Program-made: the position numbers and the translations under genes
NCBI GenBank assembly: GCA_034007745.1
Contig: JAVEQI010000003.1
Coordinates: 62,001-126,000, forward strand
Length of the DNA stretch: 64,000 bases
Source: Desulforapulum sp034007745
GTDB lineage: Bacteria; Desulfobacterota; Desulfobacteria; Desulfobacterales; Desulfobacteraceae
Direction of reading: 5' to 3'
The notes under the pieces: generated by a model
Database searches by the model: none
What the model saw: only the letters and a program-made list of their open reading frames with translations
What the model was told of the DNA's origin: nothing
Part shown: positions 41,280 through 49,469 of the stretch, in pieces
Numbering within the stretch: position 1 is the first letter of the stretch
Layout of the letters: the number at the start of each line of letters is the position of its first letter

Positions 41280-43481
41280 GTGAAAAATAATAGATATAGT
41301 ATCGATGAAAATATTTTAATCATCAAAACCGAATGCGGTGAATACAAGTTTAAAATAGGCGATGAAACCGGGTTGGCCAATGCTCAACGTATTGCAGAGC
41401 TGATGGTTAATGAAATGGAAAAGGTTGAAAAAAAATTTCTGGGGGAAAGGGAGAATTTTAATCCATATGCTGCGCTTCTCATGGCAAACTTGAATCTTTC
41501 CGATAGATATATTCAACTTGAGGATAGATACAATACACTTTTGAAGCAACATGAACAGGCAAAGTCGGCTGCCCAGGAAGAGGGCAAACCAGGAGCAGAC
41601 TGGAAAAAGATACTGGACAAGAAAAAAATATTGCTCAGGGAAAAAATTTCAGAGGAGCTAAAGAGTATTGCCGAAAGTCTCCCTATCTCCCGGAAAACAG
41701 AAGATATTGAATTGCAGGAACTGCCCTGCATAAAAACACAACTTGACCCATCCCTGTCAAAGGCCATGGATTCAAAGCCGGAGCTGCCGGAAACCTCGAT
41801 GGAAAAGCCAAAACCAGAACCACTGGAAGCGCCGGAAGTCGAAGAAATCCTCGATCTGTTGGAAGAACCAATCACACAGCCAAAGCCTGAACCTTTGCCC
41901 AAACCTCCAATCCAGCCGTCAGTTGAACCTTTATCCGAACCTTCAATTACCCTGCCGCAAGAGTCTTCCTGTCAGTTCAGGATCAATACACCGGGAAAGA
42001 ACTATAGCAGACCCATGGTGTCAGCCAGCAGCTGCCATGATCAATTCCAACTGCCGTCCCTGGATTTTCTTAAGTCCTTTGATATGGATATAGAGGTTGA
42101 CCATGAGGCCATACGAAGGGACGCAGAACTGCTTGAACAGAAACTTGGTTATTTTGGAATCAAGGGCGAGGTCATGGAAGTGTCTCCCGGGCCTGTTATC
42201 ACCACCTTTGAGTATAAGCCAGCTCCGGGAATAAAGATCAGTAAAATTGTAAACCTGGCGGATGATCTGGCCCTTGCCCTGAGTGCCTTGAGTATTCGTA
42301 TTGTTGCCCCAATTCCCGGAAAGGATGTTATCGGTGTTGAGATTCCCAATGCAAAGATGAGTGTTGTTCCCTTCCTTGACATCGTTGGTTCTGATGCGTT
42401 TAAAAATAGTGGATCTAAAATTCCCATCTGCCTGGGTAAGGATATCGTTGGTAATCCAGTTGTTGTGGGCCTTGAAAAAATGCCCCATCTTCTTATCGCA
42501 GGGGCCACGGGAACGGGTAAAAGCGTTGGGCTCAACGCCATGATCGCAAGTATCCTCTACAAATCATCCCCTGATAAGGTTAAATTTATCATGATTGATC
42601 CCAAGCGGATCGAGCTCTCCTTATTTAACGACATCCCCCATCTGATAACGCCGGTTATAACTGATATGAAAAAGGCAAACACTGCCCTGCAGTGGGTTGT
42701 AAGGGAGATGGAGAGCCGTTATGAGATGCTTGCCAGGCTCCAGGTGAGAAACATTGAGCAGTACAATAAAAAAATAAAAAGGGCCGATCTGTCTGAATAT
42801 GATCAGGATGAACCCTTTGAGGAATTTTCATATATTGTCATCATCATTGATGAGCTTGCAGACCTGATGATGACGGCAAGCAAAGACATTGAATTTTCAT
42901 TGACCCGTATTGCCCAGATGGCAAGGGCCGCTGGTATCCATCTGATCCTTGCCACCCAGCGCCCCTCGGTTGATGTTCTGACCGGAATCATAAAGGCAAA
43001 TTTTCCCACACGGATATCATTCCAGGTTTCGTCAAAAACCGATTCCAGGACCATCATTGATGCCAACGGAGCTGAAACCCTTCTGGGCAGGGGAGACATG
43101 CTCTTTGTTCCCCCCGGTACCTCAAGACTCAGCAGAGTCCATGGCACCTATCTTTCGGAAGAAGAGCTTATTGCCATAACCAACTTCTTAAAAGCTCAAG
43201 GCAAACCCCGGTATGTGATGGATGTGATCACAGAACAGGAGGAGGACCCAACCATGGATGCCGCCGGTATTGGTGAGGATGATTATGATGAAAAATACCA
43301 GGCCGCCCTGGAGTACGTTTTTGCCACACGGCAGGCGTCGATTTCAAGCGTCCAAAGAGCCCTCAGGGTTGGGTATAACAGGGCGGCAAGGATCATCGAT
43401 CTTATGGAGAAAAAGGGGATTGTCGGCCAGTCAGACGGGGTGAAGCCCCGCCAGGTTTTAATCGATCGCCTTGACCTGTAA
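41280..43481 (+). CDS. FtsK/SpoIIIE-type DNA translocase with ZapA-like N-terminus and no membrane domain
   Basis: The C-terminal two thirds is a complete FtsK motor: alpha domain (about 270-370), Walker A GATGTGKS (408-415), Walker B IVIIIDE (519-525) and the gamma winged helix (about 672-733, with TRQASISSVQRALRVGYNRAARI) that reads KOPS-type sequences. The four N-terminal transmembrane helices of normal FtsK are absent. Residues 1-95 instead look like ZapA: a short strand region YKFKIGD, an AQRIAELMVNEMEKV helix, and AALLMANLNLSDRYIQLEDRYNTLL leading into a coiled coil. A proline-rich linker (about 165-225) joins the two. The start is GTG with a weak Shine-Dalgarno sequence. Translation of lnt starts 5 bp after its stop. 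Confidence 0.9.
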   Translation: MKNNRYSIDENILIIKTECGEYKFKIGDETGLANAQRIAELMVNEMEKVEKKFLGERENFNPYAALLMANLNLSDRYIQLEDRYNTLLKQHEQAKSAAQEEGKPGADWKKILDKKKILLREKISEELKSIAESLPISRKTEDIELQELPCIKTQLDPSLSKAMDSKPELPETSMEKPKPEPLEAPEVEEILDLLEEPITQPKPEPLPKPPIQPSVEPLSEPSITLPQESSCQFRINTPGKNYSRPMVSASSCHDQFQLPSLDFLKSFDMDIEVDHEAIRRDAELLEQKLGYFGIKGEVMEVSPGPVITTFEYKPAPGIKISKIVNLADDLALALSALSIRIVAPIPGKDVIGVEIPNAKMSVVPFLDIVGSDAFKNSGSKIPICLGKDIVGNPVVVGLEKMPHLLIAGATGTGKSVGLNAMIASILYKSSPDKVKFIMIDPKRIELSLFNDIPHLITPVITDMKKANTALQWVVREMESRYEMLARLQVRNIEQYNKKIKRADLSEYDQDEPFEEFSYIVIIIDELADLMMTASKDIEFSLTRIAQMARAAGIHLILATQRPSVDVLTGIIKANFPTRISFQVSSKTDSRTIIDANGAETLLGRGDMLFVPPGTSRLSRVHGTYLSEEELIAITNFLKAQGKPRYVMDVITEQEEDPTMDAAGIGEDDYDEKYQAALEYVFATRQASISSVQRALRVGYNRAARIIDLMEKKGIVGQSDGVKPRQVLIDRLDL

Positions 43482-43485
43482 CTCC

Positions 43486-45111
43486 ATGGATAAAGGGGTA
43501 AATAATAATGACACCACAGGATTCAGGACAGATGGTACTGTGAATCGACAATCGGCTTATGTGAACTCTTTTTTACCTGGGGGCTTTTATGCCGCTGGAA
43601 GCGCAATTCTCCTGACCCTTGCCTTTCCAGGTCCCGGGCTTGACTGGTTGTGCTGGGTTGCCCTGGTGCCCCTCATGGTTGGCGTCCATGGCACTGCTCC
43701 CAGGCGGTCATTTTACCTGGGGCTCACGACCGGGGCGATTCATTTTGTCTTGCTCCTGTACTGGATCGTGCCGACCATCCGGACCTACGGGGAGATACCC
43801 CTGGTTCTCTGTGTTTTCGTGCTTGCTCTGCTTGCCTCTTATCTTGCCCTTTATGTGGGACTTTTTTCCGTGGGGATGGCCTTTTTCCCCGGCAACTCCA
43901 TGTGGATGCCGGTTTGGGCCGGGGTTTTGTGGGTCGGGGGTGAGTATCTCAGGGCATCGCTCTTTACGGGTCTCCCCTGGGGGCTTCTGGGCCATTGTCT
44001 TTATCAACGAACCTCCATGATCCAGATCGCCGATCTTTTTGGTGTTTACGGGATCTCCTTTGTGATCGTTATGGTCAATGCAGCCCTTGCCGGGGTATGG
44101 ATTCTTGCGAGGAAAAAGACCGGGCCCGGGGTGCTTGCCCTGTCCATGATTCCGTGTCTCCTCGCCCTGGTTCTGGTGTTTTCCTATGGCAGAATGAGAC
44201 AGGTAGAAGTAGCTCTTGCCATGGACGACGCCCAGCGGACAAGGGTTTCGGTGCTTCAGGGCAATATCAGCCAGGCGGACAAGTGGGACGATCAATATAA
44301 GGAATCGACCGTTGACACCTATTGCGACCTTGTCCTTAAGGCGGCAGAGGATGAGCCTGACCTTATCGTGTTCCCAGAGACAGCCCTTCCCTTTTATTAC
44401 GGCCTGGAAAAGGCCATTTCAGATCAGGTGGACCGGTGCATCCGCCAGGCAAAAACCTGGTTCATTGTGGGCAGTCCCGCCCTCGGGGAAAATAGTCAGG
44501 GATATACATATTACAACCGGGCCTATGTGATCGACGGGTTTTCCATTCCCAGGGGGCAGTACGATAAGATACACTTGGTTCCCTTTGGCGAGTACGTTCC
44601 CCTTGGCCGTTATCTCCCCTTTCTTGGAAAACTAACGGCCCAGGCGGGTAATTTTTCATCGGGGGATAAACAGGCCCTTCCCCTTGAGTATGGCAGGGGA
44701 TCGGCCGGTATGCTTATCTGTTTTGAGGTGATTTTTCCGGGGCTTGCCAGGAATATGGCCAACAGGGGGGCCAATATTCTCGTTACCATTACCAACGACG
44801 CCTGGTTCGGGCGTACCTCAGCCCCGGCTCAGCATTTTTCCATGGCCGTTTTCAGGGCCGTTGAGAATAGAAGGGCCGTGGTAAGGGCAGCAAATACTGG
44901 TATCAGCGGATTCATAGATCCCCTGGGCAACATAGAAGCCTCAACCGAGCTTTATACCCGTGCCGCCATGACCCGATCCCCTGCCCTTATGGATATGGTC
45001 ACCCTTTATTCCATTGCCGGTGATTGGTTTGCAATGATATGTCTGGTTGCAATGGCCCTTGTGTTTATGGTAAAAAGTGGCTTTAGAAATTTTTTTAGAA
45101 AGATTCCTTAG
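43486..45111 (+). CDS. lnt: Apolipoprotein N-acyltransferase
   Basis: Lnt adds the third acyl chain to the N-terminal cysteine of lipoproteins in the inner membrane. The 541-residue protein has about seven hydrophobic segments in the first 240 residues, then a nitrilase-type domain with the catalytic triad E298 (VFPETALPF), K361 (KIHLVPFGEYVP) and C412 (MLICFEVIFP). The start could be 43471, inside ftsK, or 43486; I prefer the latter as non-overlapping. The length matches the family (about 510-540). Confidence 0.94.
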   Translation: MDKGVNNNDTTGFRTDGTVNRQSAYVNSFLPGGFYAAGSAILLTLAFPGPGLDWLCWVALVPLMVGVHGTAPRRSFYLGLTTGAIHFVLLLYWIVPTIRTYGEIPLVLCVFVLALLASYLALYVGLFSVGMAFFPGNSMWMPVWAGVLWVGGEYLRASLFTGLPWGLLGHCLYQRTSMIQIADLFGVYGISFVIVMVNAALAGVWILARKKTGPGVLALSMIPCLLALVLVFSYGRMRQVEVALAMDDAQRTRVSVLQGNISQADKWDDQYKESTVDTYCDLVLKAAEDEPDLIVFPETALPFYYGLEKAISDQVDRCIRQAKTWFIVGSPALGENSQGYTYYNRAYVIDGFSIPRGQYDKIHLVPFGEYVPLGRYLPFLGKLTAQAGNFSSGDKQALPLEYGRGSAGMLICFEVIFPGLARNMANRGANILVTITNDAWFGRTSAPAQHFSMAVFRAVENRRAVVRAANTGISGFIDPLGNIEASTELYTRAAMTRSPALMDMVTLYSIAGDWFAMICLVAMALVFMVKSGFRNFFRKIP

Positions 45112-45135
45112 CTTACAACGATCAGGAGAAAAATC

Positions 45136-46237
45136 ATGTCCATAGACCTCAAACAGACCATAGTCGAATTTTACGAAAAAGCAGAGCAGTTAAAGGAGTA
45201 TCTTTGACCTTCCCGTCAAGAGAAATCGATTAAGGGAACTTGAAAGCATGACCGCCCGGGAAGACTTCTGGAACGACCCGGACGATGCCACGGCAAAGCT
45301 CAAAGAGAGAACCAGGATTTTCGAATTGATCGATACCTGGGACTCTATTTATACTGAAATTGAAGATGCTGAAACCCTTTTAGAGCTTGCCAGCGAAGAG
45401 GGTGACAAGGAGGCTGAAGAAGAGGTTGATCTTCTGCTGAGCAGCCTCGGGAAGAGGGTCAAGAAATTTTCAGTCGCCCTCATGCTCGACGGCGAGGACG
45501 ATACAAAGAATGCCATTGTATCGATCAACGCCGGTGCCGGAGGGACCGACTCCCAGGACTGGACCGAGATGCTTTTTCGCATGTACAGCCGGTGGATAGA
45601 TAAAAAGGGGTTAAAGCTTCATATGATTGACTATCAGCCGGGGGATGAGGCAGGTGTCAAGGGGGTAACCTTCAGCGTATCCGGCGAATACAGCTATGGG
45701 CTCCTCAAGGTTGAGTCCGGCGTTCACAGGCTGGTCCGCATCTCACCGTTCAATGCCAGTGGAAAGCGCCAGACATCCTTTGCATCGGTGTTTGTCTATC
45801 CCGAGCTGACCGATGAGATCCAGGTGGTTATCGACGAGGGGGATTTGAGAATAGATGTTTATCGGGCAAGCGGTGCCGGTGGTCAGCACGTGAACAAGAC
45901 GAGCAGCGCCGTGCGCATCACTCATATTCCCACCGGCGTGGTGACCCAGTGCCAGCAGGAATCTTCCCAGCACAGAAACAAGGAGATCGCCATGAAGGTT
46001 CTTCAGTCAAGGCTCTACCAGATCGAAAAGGAGAAGCAGAACCGCAAGATGCAGGATCTCCACGACGGTAAAGATGAGATTGCCTGGGGAAGCCAGATAC
46101 GATCCTACGTGCTTCACCCCTACCGCATGGTCAAGGATCACAGGACCGAATACGAGGTCGGTGACGTTGACAGGGTGTTGGACGGAGATCTTGACCAGTT
46201 CATTGAAGAGGCCCTGCTGTCCGGCAAGGAGAGTTAA
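45136..46237 (+). CDS. prfB: Peptide chain release factor 2, programmed +1 frameshift
   Basis: RF2 recognises UGA and UAA stop codons. The gene starts at ATG 45136 after AGGAGA, reads 23 codons to CTT, meets TGA at 45205-45207 and resumes in the +1 frame with GAC at 45206. The joined product is 366 residues, the normal RF2 size. The stop-codon selector SPF is present in LVRISPFNASG and the peptidyl-hydrolysis motif in SGAGGQHVNKT. Without the shift, a search would find only the part from 45248. It is followed 2 bp later by an HD-domain gene. Confidence 0.97.
45192..45208 (+). promoter_or_regulatory. prfB programmed frameshift site
   Basis: The site has an internal Shine-Dalgarno-like AAAGGAG, then TAT, then the slippery CTT followed by TGA and C. 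The arrangement and spacing equal the E. coli prfB autoregulatory site: scarce RF2 favours slippage of the CTT tRNA onto TTT and +1 reading. Confidence 0.95.
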
Positions 46238-46239
46238 TC

Positions 46240-46800
46240 TTGACCATCAACCCGACAGAGATAATCCATGAGTTTTACGAGCCTGGTTCCAGGGTCTGTG
46301 AGATCCTTTTACGCCACGGTGAGCAGGTGGCGCAAAAGAGCCTCAAGATAGCAGCGTTTGTAACCCATTCCGAAATAGATCTTCTGTTTCTTGAACAGGC
46401 AGCCATGCTCCACGACATCGGGATTTTCATGACCAGGGCCCCAAACCTTGGATGCTTTGGCCGTCATCCATATCTGTGCCACGGATTCCTTGGAAGGGAG
46501 CTCCTTGACAACCTTGGTTTTCCAGGCCACGCCCTTGTTGCGGAACGCCACACAGGGGCCGGGATAACAGAGATGAACATAAGGGAGAACAACCTTCCAC
46601 TTCCCCTGCGGGATATGGTACCTTTGACTATTGAGGAGATCATTATCTGCGTTGCAGACAAGTTTTTTTCCAAAACCCCGGGCCTGAATAGAAAAGAAAA
46701 GTCCATGGAGACGGTCATCAAAGAGCTTGAATCCATCGATTCCGGCCATGCGGCTCGCTTCTCTGCTTGGGTGAATCAGTGGGTAGTGGGTAGTGGGTAG
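46240..46800 (+). CDS. HD-domain phosphohydrolase
   Basis: The 186-residue protein is a compact HD hydrolase: H26 (LLRHG), AAMLHDIGIF with the diagnostic HD pair, HPYLCHG, and H in VAERHTGAG, ending with VADKFFSK. It resembles the group of small HD proteins with a TTG or ATG start close to housekeeping genes, whose substrates are unknown. The start is TTG at 46240 with AAGGAGA in front. The last eight codons (QWVVGSG) lie in a heptad repeat that also supplies the stop codon. Confidence 0.85.
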   Translation: MTINPTEIIHEFYEPGSRVCEILLRHGEQVAQKSLKIAAFVTHSEIDLLFLEQAAMLHDIGIFMTRAPNLGCFGRHPYLCHGFLGRELLDNLGFPGHALVAERHTGAGITEMNIRENNLPLPLRDMVPLTIEEIIICVADKFFSKTPGLNRKEKSMETVIKELESIDSGHAARFSAWVNQWVVGSG

Positions 46801-46871
46801 TGGGTAGTGGGTAGTGGGGAGTGGGGAGTGGGGAGCAGCTAAAAGCTAATAGCTAACCGCTAACAGCTAAT
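46779..46871. repeat. Heptad tandem repeat, 13 units of two types
   Basis: Eight units of GTGGGTA or GTGGGGA (46779-46834) are followed, after a 2-base junction, by five AGCTAAN-type units (AGCTAAA, AGCTAAT, AGCTAAC, CGCTAAC, AGCTAAT; 46837-46871). The first block lies inside the 3' end of the HD gene and holds its stop codon. The second ends 17 bp before the crotonase start. Confidence 0.9.
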
Positions 46872-46888
46872 ACAACGGAGGAAACACC

Positions 46889-47650
46889 ATGGACTATTGC
46901 GAAGATGAGGCTCTGTTCACAGGGAGGTTAGATGGCCGGGTGGCCGTGGTTAAGTTCAAGGGAAATCTTTTAAATAATATGACCTGCCTGATGGCAAAGG
47001 AGAGATTGTTTCATTTCCTCGACCTGGTGGAGAAGGACAAAAAGATCAGGGTGCTTTTAATCTTTGGTCCAGATAAACGCATTGACCAGGATGCCTGCCA
47101 GGGGTTTTACACTAAGTTTGCCACCGGTGAGGTAGGGCTTGGTGATCTTGAGCGCCTCAACAACGCCGTCAATCAGTTTGTGATCAGGATGACCACCTTT
47201 GATAAGATGGTCATCCATGCCGGCAAGGGTCCTGTGGCACCGGTTTTCTTTAATATGGGGCTTGCCTGCGACTGGCGGATCATTGCAGATGATACAGTCT
47301 TCCAGAATCCCTGCATAGATATGGGACTGATACCCAAGGGCGGCGGTGTTTTTTTCTTCCAGAGACTCATGGGGAGGGGGGTCACCGCAGATCTGCTCTA
47401 TTCGGGAAAAACCATCGATGCCCGGGAGGCACTGGCCCTGGGGCTTGTTAACCGGGTTGTGCCTTTGGGCATGTTTGAGATAGAGGCCCTCAGTTCGGCA
47501 GAGGCTTTTTCTCAAAAGCCCCTGCGATCAATTCTGGGGGTAAAACGCCTCCTCAACTACCCAGTAAAAGATCTTGTCGATTTCCTTGCCCATGAGGATG
47601 AGGTGATCAGAAATTCTTTTATCAAAACCCTGTCACAAAAAAACGAATAG
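46889..47650 (+). CDS. Divergent crotonase (enoyl-CoA hydratase/isomerase superfamily)
   Basis: The 253-residue protein keeps the crotonase fold marks (MGLACDWRIIADDTVFQNPCIDMGLIPKGGGVFF and the YSGKTIDAREALALGLVNRVVP block). It lacks the two catalytic glutamates of enoyl-CoA hydratase: the first falls on a glycine in MGLACD and the second (in PExxxG) on cysteine. The A-x-x-x-D oxyanion loop is also changed. A plain hydratase is unlikely; isomerase, hydrolase or non-enzymatic roles are open. AGGAGG precedes the ATG. It faces the acyl-CoA ligase gene tail to tail, 1 bp apart. Confidence 0.82.
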   Translation: MDYCEDEALFTGRLDGRVAVVKFKGNLLNNMTCLMAKERLFHFLDLVEKDKKIRVLLIFGPDKRIDQDACQGFYTKFATGEVGLGDLERLNNAVNQFVIRMTTFDKMVIHAGKGPVAPVFFNMGLACDWRIIADDTVFQNPCIDMGLIPKGGGVFFFQRLMGRGVTADLLYSGKTIDAREALALGLVNRVVPLGMFEIEALSSAEAFSQKPLRSILGVKRLLNYPVKDLVDFLAHEDEVIRNSFIKTLSQKNE

Positions 47651-47651
47651 T

Positions 47652-49376
47652 CTACTCTTCGTCCCTGAGCACCCGGCGAAGGACCTTACCCACGTTGGAA
47701 ACAGGGATATCGTTTTTGAACTCAATTTTTCTGGGTCGTTTGTAGCCAGCCATGTTTTCCTTGCAGAATTTCATCATCTCCTCAAGGGTCAGGATCTCGC
47801 CGGGCTTTGGTTTGATAAAAGCCTTGACGCTCTCCCCGCTTCTCTGGTCTGGAATGCCCACGACTGCCACGAGCTCCACCTTGGGGTGGGTGTAGATGAT
47901 GTCCTCCACCTCCCTTGGGTAGACGTTAAATCCGCCTACCAGGATGAGGTCCTTTTTGCGGTCGGTTATGACCACGTAACCATCCTGGTCGATGTGGGCT
48001 ATGTCACCGGTGAGAAAATAGCGGTCTCCGTTGATGTTTTTGAATACTTGGTCATTGGCGTCGGGGCGTTTCCAATATCCCTTCATGACCTGGGGGCCGC
48101 ATACTGCAAGCTCACCGTCCTCACCCCTGGGAAGCTCTTGTTCTCCCGTTTCTATATCCATGATTTTTACATTTGTGCTGGGCAGGGGAAAGCCTATGGA
48201 GCCTATTTTTCGGGTTTCCTTGAAGGATGGGTTCATGCATACGGCAGGCGATGTTTCCGTTAATCCATAGGCCTCGAAAAGTGTTGATCCCGTGCTCTCT
48301 TCAAACTGCCGGCAAACTTCCGGGGGCAGGGGGGCACCACCGGAAAGGCAGCCCATGAAGGATGAGAGATCGTACTTTTTTAAATGAACATGGTTTGTAA
48401 AGGCCACAAAAATGGTGGGAACTGCTGTCATAAAGGTGGGGCGAAATTTCTCGACGGCCTTGAGAACGTCGGTGAACGGCGGTTTTCCCGCCCTTGGGTC
48501 CGGGATACAGATGAGTTTGCTTGCGGAAAGAGCTGAAAAGAGAAGGGCACTTGTGATACCGAAGCTGTGGTACCAGGGCAGTACCCCAAGGTAGGTATGA
48601 TAACCCCCGTGGCGAATTTTTTCAGGCTTGCCGCCCTTTTCGTGGACAAGTCTTACGTACTCGTCACAGGCCTCAATGTTGTGGGCAAAATTGGCGTGGG
48701 TAAGTTCGGCCCCCTTGGGGACTCCCGTGGTGCCACCGGTGTAAAGCATGACGGCCGTATCCTTGTCCGGATCTATCTCAACGGCCGGGGGGGTAGGCCT
48801 TGAGGCCTTGACAATGTCGTCAAACATCAGGTGACCGGGTTCGTGGTAGGTAGCTTTTGGGATTTTTCCGAGAAGCGAACCGATAAAGGCCTGTGCCCTG
48901 GGAAGGTAGGACTTGATGTTGCAGACCACAACAGTTTCAACGTCGGTGTCCTTTATGGCCTTGACCGTATTCTTGTAAAATTCCGGGTGATCCATGCAGA
49001 AGACCAGCTTTGCCTCAGAGTCGCACAGCTGGTGGTTGAGTTCTGTGGGCGTGTAGATCGGGTTGCAGTTGACGCAAACGGCCCCTGCCTTGAGTATGCC
49101 AAAGAAGATTTCTGGAAACTGGGGAATGTTGGGAAGGAAAAGGGCAACCCTGTCGCCCTTTACAATGCCCTGCTCATAAAGAAAGTTTGCAACCCTGTCC
49201 GCCGTATCCTTGACCTGGGCATAGGTTCGCATGGCACCGTTGAAAATGGTGAATACATTTTCAGGATAGAGCCGGGCAGAGTTGTCAAGAACTTGGGAAA
49301 GGGGGTAGTGAAAGTTTGAGATCTCGTGTGCTACTCCTTCAGGCCAGAACGGGGTTTCCCATTTTGATGCGTTCAT
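47652..49376 (-). CDS. Long-chain acyl-CoA ligase, FadD-like, copy 1
   Basis: A 574-residue AMP-forming ligase with all ANL motifs: MLYTGGTTGVPKGAELTH (A3), YGLTETSPAV (A5), YFLTGDIAHIDQDGY (A7), DRKKDLILVGGFNVYPREVED (A8) and the catalytic lysine near the end (NVGKVLRR). Probable reaction: fatty acid plus CoA plus ATP to acyl-CoA. It is downstream of a close paralogue (49470-51203), separated by a hairpin. The two differ at many positions, so they are not recent identical copies. Confidence 0.93.
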   Translation of the reverse strand: MNASKWETPFWPEGVAHEISNFHYPLSQVLDNSARLYPENVFTIFNGAMRTYAQVKDTADRVANFLYEQGIVKGDRVALFLPNIPQFPEIFFGILKAGAVCVNCNPIYTPTELNHQLCDSEAKLVFCMDHPEFYKNTVKAIKDTDVETVVVCNIKSYLPRAQAFIGSLLGKIPKATYHEPGHLMFDDIVKASRPTPPAVEIDPDKDTAVMLYTGGTTGVPKGAELTHANFAHNIEACDEYVRLVHEKGGKPEKIRHGGYHTYLGVLPWYHSFGITSALLFSALSASKLICIPDPRAGKPPFTDVLKAVEKFRPTFMTAVPTIFVAFTNHVHLKKYDLSSFMGCLSGGAPLPPEVCRQFEESTGSTLFEAYGLTETSPAVCMNPSFKETRKIGSIGFPLPSTNVKIMDIETGEQELPRGEDGELAVCGPQVMKGYWKRPDANDQVFKNINGDRYFLTGDIAHIDQDGYVVITDRKKDLILVGGFNVYPREVEDIIYTHPKVELVAVVGIPDQRSGESVKAFIKPKPGEILTLEEMMKFCKENMAGYKRPRKIEFKNDIPVSNVGKVLRRVLRDEE

Positions 49377-49399
49377 TTTTTCTCCTTAATCTCGTGTCA

Positions 49400-49436
49400 A
49401 AGCCCTGGTGCAGTCTTTTTGATTGCACCAGGGCTT
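49400..49436 (-). terminator. Hairpin between the two acyl-CoA ligase genes
   Basis: A perfect 13-bp stem (AAGCCCTGGTGCA at 49400-49412 with its complement at 49424-49436) has an 11-base loop. There is no T run on the minus strand after it, so it is more likely an mRNA-processing or attenuation hairpin than a full terminator. Confidence 0.65.
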
Positions 49437-49469
49437 GGTTGGTCTGGACAGTGTGGTTTCATGCAGGAC

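Noticed and set aside
46779..46871. Possible CRISPR array
   Set aside because: Units are 7 bp with no spacers. No cas genes are present in the window.
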